Positions 9,723 through 21,969 of a stretch of 64,000 nucleotides of DNA are shown here, piece by piece. A program made the translations under genes and the position numbers. The DNA comes from Tetragonia tetragonoides. Taxonomy: Eukaryota > Streptophyta > Magnoliopsida > Caryophyllales > Aizoaceae. Position 1 is the stretch's first letter, and every line of letters begins with the position of its first letter. The notes beneath the pieces were generated by a model. That model searched no databases, was not told the origin of the DNA, and worked only from the letters and a program-made list of their open reading frames with translations. The stretch covers positions 11,010,501 to 11,074,500 of the forward strand of contig CM076151.1 in NCBI GenBank assembly GCA_038025085.1. The letters run 5' to 3'.

Positions 9723-12458
9723 TTTGAATTTAAGATTAAGCTAACATTGTTTTCGTTAGGTTCCTTTGGAGCGGTTCGGTGGTGATGGTGTTGATTACAG
9801 TACGCATTTCGTCACTGATGAGTTATTTGATAGTGATACAGATGCAATTAATTGGGCAAAACAAATTTCCCTTACTATCGGGTTTGAGTTGATAATTTCG
9901 TCACACAAGAAGAGTGGAAGCGTAAAATTGTTAAAATGCAATCGAGGTGAACGCTACAGAGGGGAATTAAGAGAGTTAGATACTGCTGCTCGGAAGAAAT
10001 CGAAAACAAAGGCTTGTAAATGTACGTTCCAGTTAAGAGCTCGGCAAGTGTATGAGTCCAGTAGTTGGATGATTGTCACATTGCCTGGGATTAGGGGTAC
10101 GCACAACCATGACTTTGCTGTGTATCCTGAGGGATATCGTCACATGAGTGGTCTTAGTCCTGGGTCAAAGAAACTCGTTCGTGACATGACTTCGGCACAA
10201 ACAAAGCCATGTGCTATCTTGGCCGCTATTAAGGAAAAATTTCCCGAGGACAATGCAACTAGACGGCATGTGTACAACCACAGAGATCGTATAAGGAAAC
10301 TTGATTTTGAAGAGAGAGATGTCATTGGTCAGTTTCATCATTTAGCTGTGGAGAATAAGTACGTACATTGGACAAGAGCCGACCGAGCTACTAATGAGGT
10401 AACTCACGTGTTCATGGCACACCCTACATCAATTCAGTTACTTCGGTCTTTTCGTTGGTTGATTGGCTTAGATTCCACGTACAAAACAAACAAGTATAAG
10501 ATGCCGTTTCTTGAGATAGTGGGGATGACTCCAACCAATAAGAACTTCCTCATAGCTTATGCCATTATGAAGGATGAGACTCAGGCAAGCTATGCGTGGG
10601 TCTTAGATAAGTTGAGGATGCTTATTGGAAATGATGTACACCCAACAGCAATTGTGACCGATCGTGAGCTAGGGTTGATGACACCTATTAGAGAGATATT
10701 TCCCGAGAGTGCCCATTTGCTCTGTACATGGCACATTAACAAAGTCGTTGAAGACAAAGTGTACAGACTTTGTGGAAAAGATAAGGCCACCGCGCAGAGG
10801 TTCAAGAATGGGAGGTGGAAAATTATCATGGAAGCTTCCACAGAAGCTGCGTACGATAGAGCAGTGCGTACGATGAAGGTTAGTTGGAGGACTTACCCTC
10901 ACGTGATATCCTATGTAGAGGAGACCTGGCTGAGACACAAAGAGATGTTTGTGGCTGCGTGGACGAATAAGGTGCTACACCTTGGCAACACTACGACTTG
11001 CAGGGTGGAGAGTGCACATGCCGCGCTAAAACAGTGGTTGAACTCCTCAACTGGAGCTTTGGACAATGTTTGGAACAAGGTAAACAAGTCAATCGAGTCA
11101 CAAATAACTGATATCAAGTACACACTTGAAGAGTGCAGAAGACGAAGAAGTGTGATGTACTCGGGTTTCCCATTCAACTATCTGACCGGGTATGTTTCCC
11201 ATTACTGCTTACAAATATTATCGAATGAGCTGAAGAGGATGAGAGAATTGAGTCACCAAGTATTTGATCGTTGCGGTTGTGTATTGAGATCCACTCATCA
11301 GATCCCGTGTGCGTGTGAGTTGAAAACGGCCACGGATACGGGCACGCCAATTAGCTTGAATAGTGTCCACAAATTTTGGCGAACACTCATTATTAGTGAT
11401 GCAGTGGAGATAGCTACGCTTGACATGACTGAGCATCCATCTGAGGACCATCGATACTTTCACTCTCTGGTCGACGAGGTTAACTCAAGCGACCGGGCAG
11501 TTGTGCGCAACATATCTGTCATTATGAATGAGCAGCTTCATCCTGAGGAAGCGAGTTACGTCGAGCCGGAAGCGAACACGACAGTCAGAGGTCGACCGAG
11601 AGGGAGTTCTTCTACCAGACGTGATCCTAGTTCATGGGAGTACTCCCAGAGGGGTCGTGGTCGCCCTAGGTCATCCAGTTCGAGCTGCGGGCGTGGTCGT
11701 ACCTCATCCTCATCGAGTAACTTCGTGCGGAGTACTGGTATGAAAACCCATAATTTATTAACATGTACATAATGTTGTTAATTACTTTTTGATAAGTACT
11801 ATTATTGACTTTCTATTATATTGTCTTGCAGCTGGACACGCAATAGATATCACTGAATTCTATCATGTTAACAAAATTCCAGGAATCATCATACCTTTCA
11901 TTGAAGGATATCTCGATGTGCTTGGGGATGGTAATTGCGGTTTCCGTGTCATTGCGGACTACGTTTTCGGAGACCAAGAGCAATGGCGATTGACGAGAGT
12001 TTGCATTGCAAACGAACTCTTAGCTAACCGAGCATTGTACGAAACCCTATACGTTGAAGGGGTCGACGCTGGTTACCGCCGTATTATGTGGGACGGAGGT
12101 GCGTGTAACTATGATCACTAGATGATAGTAATTGAGGATTTGTTCCAGATTGCCAACCTCTTCAATGCAACGATTATGTTATTCGGATACGGCAGCGGAA
12201 GGGGGTTATATTCTTGTTACACAGTGCTACCGTTGCAAGCACCTTCGACTGCTACACGTCCAAGTAGGGAAATTGTCATGTGTCATTTAGGTCATTCGTA
12301 CGAGCATTATATCCGTCTGGATTTAGCCTCAGATTTTCCTGTTCCTCCGATATGCGAAGCATGGTTTACTTTCCATTCTGATAGTGTCGCTGGTTGGGAG
12401 CAAATGTATGTTACGCGAAGAGCACATTGGGATCGTTTAGCGAGGTCGACGTAATTGA

Positions 12459-12684
12459 ATGTTTTGCGTGATTGTTATACTTATATCATTGTCACATTTT
12501 TGTGTGATTGTTATATTTTGCATGTGGAGAGTGGTCGTGATTATTGGAGGTAAACAAGAAACAACAAATTACAATAAAACAAAAAATGTAAATAAGAAAC
12601 AACAAATTACAATAAAACAAATAAATAACAATAACAATGAAACTCTTATATAAATATATAACAAATTCATCTAGGGTCAATACA
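12459..12684. other. Convergent gap between the two MULE genes
   Basis: AT-rich sequence of about 225 bases between the transposase-OTU stop (12454) and the PMD stop (12685). It contains two copies of an AACAACAAATTACAATAAAAC block near 12557 and 12596. It presumably holds both 3' ends. No gene is visible. Confidence 0.6.
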
Positions 12685-14644
12685 TCATTTGGCAGCCCGC
12701 CAATCTCTCATATACTCCTCCATAAATGATCGAGGACCTTCCTCTTGCTCTGGAGGAAGCAAAGCAATGCAAGACTCAAATCCGACGGCTAGACGATTCA
12801 CCCACTGCAAAAAAGTAACAATGAGTGTGAGTTCAGAGATATGTAATACCTAAAAAAATATATATTTTAGTTAATCACTTACATAATCGCTGTTGGATCG
12901 TGGAGGAATCACAGCTGCTGCAGCGTCACGTATCAGCCGAGGGTGGGAGTGAAGGTAGTACCATGCGAGGTAGTCATCCGTACATGCTGTGGGATCTGAC
13001 GTGGATGCCTGAAACCCATGGATAACAAGAATGTAAAATTCCGAGAACATACGCCAAGCATCAGATGAGATCCGTTCGGGGAAGACAACCTTGTACGAAC
13101 GACTGCTCCATGACCTGATCGCTTTGACTGGCCTAAAGATCGGGGAAGGGATACTCTGTACGTACCCGATTTGTCGTAAACAACGACCATGCATGTACGG
13201 TTCGATAATATCCCGATACTGTAGCCATCCCATGAATACAGTCCTCGGTACAGATACTGCTGGGTCAGAACCGTACGGCAGCCACACCACCTACATAGAA
13301 ATGTTGAAAGTTACGGTGAAGTAAAAAAACCATAGCAAACGACAAAATAAATCATGAACACCGATAACTAAATGACGTACCTCTGTCGCTCGCAGATGAT
13401 CCAAGCGTCTACGTAAGGAGTGCAGTCGAACCACGTCCTTGCCCTCAGCCTGGGCACTCCATACGGACGCACGGGGAGCCTCGTCGTCCCCGACAACCAT
13501 CCGCTCCCGATGAGGTCGGAAGCAGGGAAAGTACTCCTATATCCATGCCTGGAGGAGAGTTAGGCATCCGCAGATGCCCTGAGAATCCCCGCGACTAGCT
13601 ATACCGAGCTGACGATATAGGAAGGCGAGGGCAGCAGATCCCCAAGAGAAGTCATGCACCGTTTCGATACCGTTGTCCATCACCTCCAACACGCAGGAGG
13701 GTCTAATACGGTTACCACTCTTGTTTGACAAACAAGGTGGATCCAATAAGTAACCACATCCAAGCTGTCGCCTGGATGTCATCCACTTGCTCACGGCAAA
13801 GCTCAAAAATCGACTCCGTGAGGACCGCACCGCCCTGCCAGTGGCTACACATCAGTTCTTCTAGGGTGATCCCGAAAACCTCCCTGGCCGCCGTCTGCAG
13901 CTGCCCATACCGTCCCTCATTGGAAACGAGCTGTCCGTCTACAGGAATTCGAAGAATATGCCATACATCGTGCAACATGATCGTCATCTCTCCGAACGGC
14001 ATGTGGAACGAGTTCGTATCCGGCTGCCACCTTTCCACGAATGCAGATATCAGGGGGAAGTCAATATGTCTGAACATAATGTCTGCCAGGCGTGATAACC
14101 CAGTCCCCTCGATCTGGGCCCTCATCTCGGCCGACATCTCCGCTCGCCACTGACTCAGCCGCTGACAGACAGTCCACCGGTTCTGACACTTCAAGAGACC
14201 CCTCATCTCTCCATTCCACATACGAGACGCTACGTGGCCCAGGAAGCTCGGTATGACGCTATCATCCGCCGGCCCACCGGGCACACCCTCTGTAACAAGC
14301 CACGTAGTGTCGTCCTCCGCTCTAGATCGTTTGCTAGTACTGGACGACCCAGTACTAACAAACCTACCGCCTCTGCCCTTCACCACGCGCCAATCTGAGG
14401 ATAATTCGACGCCAATCTGATCATCGTCCATAGACTGATCCCCGGAGTAGAACTCGCTAGTTGCGTAATCGTCTTGCTCAGCAGTCATCTCCCTCATCCG
14501 AACTGCCTCTCTCTGTCTCCGTACAGAGGCATCAATCCCGCGCGTCCTCGTGTGACGCGCTCCTGAACCAGCTAGTTCACTAAATAACCGAGGCACCGAT
14601 TTACCGGCTCCTCCCATCTATCATTTCACATTTTTAATTAATTA

Positions 14645-14691
14645 AACAATAATAATAATAACGATAAATAATAATAATAATAATAACAATA

Positions 14692-14745
<54 letters not shown>

Positions 14746-14758
14746 TAATAATAAATTA
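14645..14758 (+). repeat. (AAT)n microsatellite in PMD intron 1
   Basis: Over 100 bases of AAT repeats with short interruptions, the inverted counterpart of the (ATT)n at 9513-9722. Confidence 0.93.
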
Positions 14759-14768
14759 TTTTTTTTGT

Positions 14769-14872
14769 GCCGGTCGCAGGGTGAGTCGTCGGCCGATCTC
14801 GACTCACCCTTGGGTGAGTCGCCGGTCTCAGACGACTCACCCAAGGGTGAGTCGAGATCGGCAGACGATCGA
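14769..14872. repeat. GC-rich hairpin inside PMD intron 1
   Basis: Bases 14787-14821 and 14836-14872 form inverted arms built from the same GACTCACCC/GGGTGAGTC and GATCTCGAC/GTCGAGATC units as the hairpin at 9316-9500. It occupies the mirror position in the element. Confidence 0.8.
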
Positions 14873-15071
14873 CGCAAAAAAAAAAAAAAAAAAATAAACA
14901 CAACTTCAATTCATAAGTTCGCGATTCAATTCAAGGCAAAAAATATTCAATTCAAGGCAAAAAAAATTCAATTCAAAAAAAAAAAAAAAAATTTCGAAAA
15001 GTTACCCCCCCGCTATGCCGTCGGTCGCCGCCTCCCTCGCTGGAGAACCCTCTGCCGCTAGCCCCTGACAT

Positions 15072-15219
15072 GGTGGTGGTGGTGGTGGTGGTGGTTGCCG
15101 GTGTGATGGTGAGTGAGGAAGAGAGGATGAGTGAGAGTGAGTGAGGAAGAGGGGTGAGGGTAAAATTGGAAATTGGGGGGACGGTAGCTAGTAAAAAGGG
15201 GCGGTATTTAGCAATTCAC
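15072..15219 (-). repeat. Right extended terminal inverted repeat of the MULE
   Basis: Inverted counterpart of 9057-9238, with a (GGT)n run at 15071-15095 next to the PMD start codon. It ends ...TTTAGCAATTCAC at 15219. Confidence 0.75.
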
Positions 15220-15227
15220 TTAAGAAA
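15220..15227. repeat. 8-bp target-site duplication of the MULE, right (TTAAGAAA)
   Basis: Exact copy of 9049-9056. The module sequence resumes with TTGACTTGTAAG, as in the unoccupied copies. Confidence 0.88.
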
Positions 15228-15712
15228 TTGACTTGTAAGTCTTACTAATATCTAGTTGTTACTTGGAAACTATTGACTCATCAGTCATCATTCGAGTCGT
15301 ACTCCTTAGTTCCTGAACAAATTTTGTCATTTGTTTTTCGATTAGCATGAGTAATTTTAATTTGTAAAGTTTAAACGCTTTTCATGTCCTACAGTATAAA
15401 ATGGGTTAGCTTATCTGATATACGTAATTTACGAGCTATTGCATGTGTCCTTGTTAAAAAAAAAACAAAAAAAAAACTTCCCATGTCCTACAGCCTCAGG
15501 GTCCAACAACCCAATGGGGTATGTAAATGTTTCACAAAGAAGAAGAGCCCAAAAAGCCAACAACCCCGTGACATCATAAGGAAACCAGCCCATACATGAT
15601 ACATTACCCTACCTAAAACAATGATGTCCACGATCCCACGGTCCAATAGAAAACCTAACAATGACGGCACTTCAACTTCAAGAGCATGTCATCGATCTAT
15701 ATCCCTTTTAAG
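15228..15712. repeat. ELO-associated module, continuation after the MULE
   Basis: Matches 21376-21866 with a few differences and continues the segment interrupted at 9056. No gene is visible. Confidence 0.75.
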
Positions 15713-16090
15713 AGTCTCGCAATTATTTTATTCGTCCGACAGGCAAAAGTCGTTGTCCACAAGATCGACTTTCCTTGAAGAAAGTCGTTGTCCCGGACAG
15801 CGACTTATACTTGCCTGCGACTAATGGTGAAGTGTTGGAGGAGAAGACGTAAGTGAAAGTCGCCATCGTAGACAGCGTTTTTATCATGGGTAAGTCGCTG
15901 TTATGGGTAGCGAATTTACTCAGTGAAAACCGCCATCCTCTCTGGTGACTTTGCCTATGAGAGAAAAAAAATAAATTTACGGTTCGTGAAATTCCGAGCC
16001 TACGTGGACACCTTCATGGAAATTATTTTCTAACCCAGTCTAATCTCGGTAATACTTTGTAAATTAGCCCTTTTAAGAAAATCACTCGGA
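15713..16090. mobile_element. Truncated copy of the foldback element with GTCGCTGTC hairpins
   Basis: Matches 22073-22446 but lacks that element's left arm; the sequence jumps from module DNA straight to AGTCTCGCAATTATTT. It retains the internal AGTCG/CGACT inverted units and the right arm (CCGAGCCTACGTGGACACC). Confidence 0.7.
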
Positions 16091-16447
16091 AATCTCATTG
16101 TCTCCAAACTACTATGAGAGACTTGAGGTGTTTATAATTAGGAAATTTACGCACCCGTTATTGATTGGTTTTGACTTAGAACATCTATAAAATATTCAAT
16201 TCCGAATTCACTATTTCAAAAATAAAAATCAAGTTATTACTCATTACTGAATAATCAATTCAATTTTTCGAATTAAAAAATCAGTCATAGTATAAAGTTC
16301 CTTTTTAACAGCACTAGTCACCCATCCAACATCTCTCCTCTATTACATTTACCCGACACGTAGCAACCTATTCTTCCACGTAGTCACCACGTGTCACACT
16401 CTACAACCGCCTCACAGTCCTACAAATTACATCCCCTCTCAACTTCT
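16091..16447. repeat. Intergenic repeat shared with 41265-41455
   Basis: Bases 16225-16430 (TTACTCATTACTGAATAATC ... CACGTAGTCACCACG) recur at 41270-41445 with small changes. Two ACGTG-type motifs (CACGTGTC near 16388, CACGTAG) are present. No gene is visible. Confidence 0.6.
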
Positions 16448-16711
16448 CAAGAAGACGACCAGGTCCTAATCCAAGCCCAAGCCCAGCCCAAAATCGTTGA
16501 GGATTTGAGTAAAGTAACAGAAGAGCGTTGAACCACCAAAACGGTCTCTGTTAAAGATATGGAGGCCCAAGATGATGAAGCCCATGGGGAACGTTCAGTG
16601 ACTAAAACTATCCCCGTCGAAGACGGTCAGGCCCAAGATGATGAAGAGACCGAGACCCAAGAGCCCGAGTTTCCGTTAGACGAGCCCAACTTTGACAAAA
16701 TTGGCAAATAA
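16448..16711 (+). pseudogene. 3' end of an unidentified acidic, repeat-containing coding sequence
   Basis: From 16559 the plus strand reads a 50-codon frame with two copies of an AQDDE unit (MEAQDDEAHGE and VEDGQAQDDEE), ending in LDEPNFDKIGK. Upstream, 16448-16529 reads acidic protein in another frame, ending at TGA, as if one frameshift separates them. The codon-like texture and internal repeat suggest a degraded 3' exon. I do not recognise the family. Confidence 0.35.
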
Positions 16712-17350
16712 CTTCATAATCTGTTTTGTTGGTATTATGGTTTGTTTTGGAATGGACGATGGAAAATGTACCTGCTAGTGGGTAATGCATCACATTACGG
16801 AGCTCTGCTTAGTGAAGGCGCTATTCTAATTCTAGTTTGTTATGTACTTATTGCCCTATTCGTATACTTGGTGATGCCTGGATCCCTGTTATTATCTAGG
16901 TTCCCTCATCCCTGTTGCTTTATCTTGGTTGCCACTTGCCAGAGTACAGAGTACAGCTTTAGCAACAAAAGTAGTCATTGCCAAAGTACTACTTTAACAA
17001 CAAAGAATTAATATTTACTGCAACGACATATGTTGTTGCCAAAACTCTGTTTCACCTGCGCTTCAAAGGTAATGTATAGCAACAATAGAGGTTTCAGTTC
17101 AGTTCAGTTTTGTGAAATTTAGTTGAATTAAACAGAGCCTAAGTGTCGTCATTAAGTATTTTTAATCCATTTCAATTATGTTTTTTCTTATGGTACATGT
17201 GAAGATGCAAAAAATTAAACCACTACATTAGTACTACAATACAATAAACAAATATAAATTACGGTAATACATAATAAGGAACGGAACGGAATGGATTGAA
17301 ACACAACGGAACAACGCGACGCGAATAATTCAAAAAAACGTGAAACAAAA
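16705..17350 (+). repeat. Unit-B non-coding module, extra copy
   Basis: Nearly identical to 24790-25440 and, interrupted by the Copia element, to 41690-41773 plus 44545-45030. It contains CAACAAAG, GCAACGACAT and TTCAGTTCAGTT runs and a block of AACGGAACGGAA units. The 89-residue frame at 16742-17011 is shared by 24834-25103. It has no protein-family features and is probably not a gene. Confidence 0.8.
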
Positions 17351-17680
17351 TGAAGTATAGTTTAGGACAATGTTTAAAACTTCATTGCAGATAATGAACA
17401 AATGAAAAGTAACTTAGCAATTAATATACAATCTGCTTGTTTTGTATTGTAATATTCATTCTATTTCTTGGATTACGTTAGGTATGATCCGAGGAAATAA
17501 CTGGTTTTCTGTGATCCTTATTTGCTATCTGAATTGTAAAGCTGCCAACTTTGCGATGGAAACAAAATTAGGAACCTAGATTTTGTAAATAAACAAGCAA
17601 AAATATATGTTAATACTCATTATTTATATATCAGAGAAATAATTTTCCATATATTAGGCCAAACAACCTCATCAAATGGT
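17351..17680. other. AT-rich intergenic DNA
   Basis: No coding or RNA feature is seen. It leads into the tandem duplication at 17681. Confidence 0.5.
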
Positions 17681-18528
17681 TTTTATTTCTTAAAAACACT
17701 TTTTTAGTGAGGTTCCCAAACACTCTCAATTTTTCAAGAAACAGTTTCTTAGAAATTGCATTTAAACAACAGAAACTGTTTTGAAAAAGATTACCCAAAT
17801 GGTTCTTATATTTTGTTTTGGCTCTGCGTTCGCCCACCGTTAACCTGGCAAGCCTAACTACTTACCGCTCAAAATTACTATTTTCATCTAATGACTTGCA
17901 AGTCACCACATGCATTATGGCGTTGTGCATCATTGTTGCAATTTTCTAAAGCTTCTATAATCGCACTGGTACATACGAACCTCGGAGGAACTTGGCAAAA
18001 ACTTTTATCAAACATTCAGGTTCTTGTAGTTGAGTTATATTTGTGCTCAGTTAGAGACTAAGGCGGTGTTTATTTGCTTGTAATCAAATGTTATGTAATC
18101 AATTTTTTATTTCTTAAAAACACTTTTTTAATGAGGTTTCCAAACACTCCCAATTTCTCAAGAAACAGTTTCTTAAAAATTACATTTAAACAACAAAAAC
18201 TGTTTTGAAAAAGATTGCCCAAATGGCTCCTATATTTCGTTTTAGCTCTGCGTTCGCCCACCGTTAACCTGGCAAACCTAACTACTTACCGCTCAAAATT
18301 ACTATTTTCATCTAATGACTTGCAAGTCACCACATGCATTATGGCGTTGTGCATCATTGTTGCAATTTTCTAAAGCTTCTATAATCGCACTGGTACATAC
18401 GAACCTCGGAGGAACTTGGCAAAAACTTTTATCAAACATTCAGGTTCTTGTAGTTGAGTTATATTTGTGCTCAGTTAGAGACTAAGGCGGTGTTTATTTG
18501 CTTGTAATCAAATGTTATGTAATCAATT
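17681..18528. repeat. Tandem duplication of a 424-bp unit
   Basis: Bases 17681-18104 and 18105-18528 are head-to-tail copies differing at a small number of positions, for example TTAGTGAGGTTCCC against TTAATGAGGTTTCC. The unit includes GTTTATTTGCTTGTAATCAA at its end. No coding capacity is evident. Confidence 0.9.
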
Positions 18529-18930
18529 TTGTTTATGGTAAGACTAGGAAAAACAAGGCACATGTATCAATTTAAGTTAGCAAAATGCTCTTGGATAGAA
18601 GAGGTAGTTCCCCTTGCAAATTAGACAAGCTTTTCTAATAAAAAGGGAGGCATGAAAAACTAAAATAAACTCCAAAACTTACCACAAAATCTTCAGGTGA
18701 AATCCAACTATCACCCAAGGCAATCCCTTTGCATAAGAAAAAATACACACACATCAAAATTCACATTGTTTAATTGAAGCGTAATCATATTATATTCTAT
18801 ACTCGTATAACTTTACAAAAACTTGTATAAGACGATCTTATATGATAATCGTACTTTAATACTTTTCATAATCAAAACGCAAAAATTATAGTAATAGAAA
18901 GCCCCGCTAGTTGGAAAAAAGAAAAAACAG
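18529..18930. other. AT-rich intergenic DNA
   Basis: No gene or clear repeat is seen. It ends against an RNase H coding fragment. Confidence 0.5.
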
Positions 18931-19266
18931 AGGGTCGAGGCTAATATTCAGTGGCAATTTCCAGAAGTGGGGTGGCTCAAAGTCAATACAGATGGAGCAG
19001 TTAAATCAAATCCGGGTAGTGCAGCGAGAGGAGGAGTAGCTCGATCAGCCAATGGAGCATTTGTTTATGGCTTCTCAATTAATCTGGATGCTTGTACTTC
19101 TGTTCGTGCGGAGTTAGTAGCAATTTTGAAGGGACTGACTATTGCTTGGGAGAAGGGACATAGACGGGTTTGCGTGGAAACGGACTCGGAGGTGGCAATT
19201 CTTTTGCTCAACAAGCCAGTAAGCGCATCAAACCCAAATCGAGGGGTTATTGAGCAGTGCAAGGAT
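18931..19266 (+). pseudogene. RNase H domain fragment of a non-LTR retrotransposon
   Basis: The plus strand encodes a plant-type RNase H domain (RVT_3 family): WLKVNTDGAVKSNPG with the first Asp, RAELVAILKGL with the Glu, and ETDSEVAILLL with a second Asp. The fragment is about 100 residues. It ends abruptly where module DNA resumes (ATCATTATGTATATTAGG). No reverse transcriptase lies beside it. Plant L1-like LINEs and related host gene fragments carry this domain. Confidence 0.8.
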
Positions 19267-19856
19267 CATTATGTATATTAGGGTTTAGGATCGCATTTTC
19301 TTAATTTACTCAACACTTTAGTCTTAACCATTAAACCAAACCAATAAAAAAAAAAAATCATTAAACCAAAACATCCTAATATATATCATCAGTTATCCAA
19401 GCATGTATCTAACCATGCTTGGTAGACTACAACACGTGTGGGTTGCAAGAATGTCCATTTTGTTCAATTTTTTCTTTTAGTATAACAATAGGTTCACCTA
19501 AATCTTTTGAGTGCACCTTGTTAACCTTGGTAAGTACATTTCGTGTTGATCGATCAAATCAGCAGGTTTAGCCATTCACAAACTAAACATGTTGTAAAAG
19601 ACTAAAGAAGAAAAAACATTAACTATGTAAAAGACTACAATTGAAACTTCCACATTACTAACTTAGGGAGCACCTACACGAATTATTTCGTGGAATACTC
19701 GAAACCGTGCGTTAGTAGGTGCTCTTTAACCCCGTCCTCTTTGTAAAACCAAAAAAAAAAAAAAAATTGAAAAAATATGCAGAAACAAAACAAAAAGTCT
19801 AATTTTCCGACCACTAAAAAAAGGATCATGAACAACAATGATTCCTTATCTTCTTC

Positions 19857-20105
19857 TCATTCCATTTTCATCAATTTCTTCTTCTTATAATTCCTAGAAT
19901 GAAAATCAATAAAAGAACCATTAAACCCTGCATTAAAAGACCACCCCAGAATCCCAGAACACTCAAATTTGGTAAAATGATAAAACAACATAACCCCAGA
20001 AACCAAAAAGCTAAAACACAAACTGTATAATCTGACAGTCAGTGACCAATCTCTTCCATGACGGACGAATCCCAAGCGTACACGTCAGATAATACCCATA
20101 CATCA
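19857..20105 (-). pseudogene. ELO elongase 3' fragment (module copy 2)
   Basis: Same C-terminal ELO fragment as 7521-7770 (FSFLVSGVML, FECSGI, FNAGFNGS, FIDFHSRNYKK), with a Cys-to-Ser change in GWCFNAG. It is inverted relative to the adjacent ELO piece that begins near 20106. Confidence 0.85.
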
Positions 20106-20120
20106 CAACGGTTTTGATTA

Positions 20121-20676
20121 AGGCTCTGTTTGGTTGGGCGGAAAATCATTATCAACTGAAAAGTATTTTCAGTGTAAAATGTATTTCCGTTCACATTTTT
20201 CGTTGTTTGGTTACAACGGAAAACAATTTTCCAAAAAAATTAGTTTTTATAAAAAATAAAATCTACTAACAAAGTTGCGTCGATCTCGAAAAGTTAGGTG
20301 GATTCAAAAAAAAAAATTACCTCAAACGCATATCGGAGTAAAAAGTTATACTTATGTGAAGAAAAAAAACAATATCGAGAAAGTGGCTCGAAAGTTCGGC
20401 CCGAGGCCCAATCAAGTCAGCTGCAAGTTTGTTTTTATGATCCGAAGTCCCGACAACCCAACCCGATGATCAAGTCCATTATTAGTGCTCCGGGGACATA
20501 GTGTCTCATCAATGGAAAACCGTTTTCCCTTCGTTTTGAAGGAAAACATTTACACCTACGTAGGTGAAAATGTTTTTCCCCCTGAAAACCATTTTCCTTC
20601 TCATTGTAAACCAAACAACGAAAAATGGGAAAACTGTTTTCCATGAAAACTGTTTTCACCCCAACCAAACGGAGCC
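20121..20676 (+). mobile_element. Small foldback element with TGTTTGGTTGG ends, TA target (copy 2)
   Basis: Same ends, TA flanks and ELO insertion point as 7785-8351. It was therefore copied as part of the module and is not an independent insertion. Confidence 0.75.
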
Positions 20677-21969
20677 TATGTGTTACATTTGGCTTGAATT
20701 TAGCCTATCTTTGTTCCCTGTAGCGTTGGTGAGTAATGCAACCTATTTTGAATTGATATACGATAGACTATGATTAGGTAGTTTTGGAGTAATGGTCCTT
20801 CCTCTCGTAAAGTTATAAAACCAACCACTTTTAGAGGGGGTGAATTGCAGTGAGTTCTATTTGCTTTGTGAAAGGAAGAAGTAATGATCCTAAACCATGT
20901 AATAAGAGACATAACTCATTATGCATACCATCTTACACGCCTTTAACACTTATAATAGAATTATCATAATGCTCTCTTGGTCTTCAACAATACTTTAATC
21001 AGTTGACGACTATAGATTTATGAAATTGTTATAAAACCCTATTAAATTAGCTACTAGGATACGCCACTGGATCCAAATTAAGCAGCACCAAAGAATATAA
21101 TGTTGAAAGCCACTAATATCTATTGCTAAAATTGCTCCATGCCATAATATCTTTTTGTCAATGATGTTTTGTAAATACAGGAAGAATTGACCCACTTGGA
21201 ACAGAAACCAATTTTGTCTAGTTAATTAAAACGCATCATCGTATACTCCAAGTCTCCCAAGTGTGTTGAAATTACATGGACCACTATTCTCCTACAATGA
21301 CATTCAAGTGCAGAAAGTGAGAGATGTGTATATCTTATTGACTTGTATGCATGTATGGACAACAAATCTGAGTAAGAAATTGACTTGTAAGTCTTACTAA
21401 TATCTAGTTGTTACTTGGAAACTATTGACTCATCAGTCATCATTCGAGTCGTACTCCATAGTTCCCGAACAAATTTTGTCATTTGTTTTTCGGTTAGCAT
21501 GAGTAATTATGATTTGTAAAGTTTAAACGCTTTTCATGTCCTACAGTATAAAATGGGTTAGCTTATCTGATATACGTAATTTACGAGCTATTGCATGCGT
21601 CCTTGTAAAAAAAAAAATAATAAATAAAAACTTCCCATGTCCTACAGCCTCAGGGTCCAACAACCCAATGGGGTATGTAAATGTTTCACAAAGAAGAAGA
21701 GCCCAAAAAGCCAACAACCCCGTGACATCATAAGGAAACCAGCCCATACATGATACATTACCCTACCTAAAACAATGATGTCCACGATCCCACGGTCCAA
21801 TAGAAAACCTAACAATGACGGCACTTCAACTTCAAGAGCATGTCATCGATCTATATCCCTTTTAAGACACTTTACACGGTTAATGGTGTCACTTCAATGC
21901 TTTAAAGAGTTGCTTGGATAAAAAAAAATTCACCTCATGTTTCACCTCATATTAATATTTGGTTAAGTG

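Larger units (their letters stand above)
12685..15071 (-). pseudogene. Plant mobile domain (PMD, aminotransferase-like) gene, four exons, frameshift and nonsense
   Basis: Predicted exons in gene order are 15071-15006 (22 codons, starting MSGASGRGFSS), about 14617-13381, 13290-12883 and 12804-12685. Introns have GT...AG ends and phase-0 junctions. The second exon carries the PMD hallmark ISAFVERWQPDTNSFHMPFGE followed by LHDVWHILRIPVDG. Later come FSWGSAALAFLYRQL and GCLTLLQAWI; the last exon ends RDWRAAK. A one-base insertion in an A-run near 13728 shifts the frame after GSTLFV. TAG at 13537-13539 interrupts the WI-EYFP stretch. PMD proteins such as MAIN and MAIL1 act in silencing and meristem maintenance, and PMD domains also ride in MULEs and Ty3 elements. 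This copy is most likely non-functional. Confidence 0.85.
19262..21866. repeat. ELO-associated module, copy without the MULE
   Basis: Corresponds to 6919-9056 plus 15228-15712, including the split ELO fragments and the small foldback element. By eye the copies differ at scattered substitutions and short indels. At 21371-21378 it carries the unoccupied MULE target (GTAAGAAA). Confidence 0.88.
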
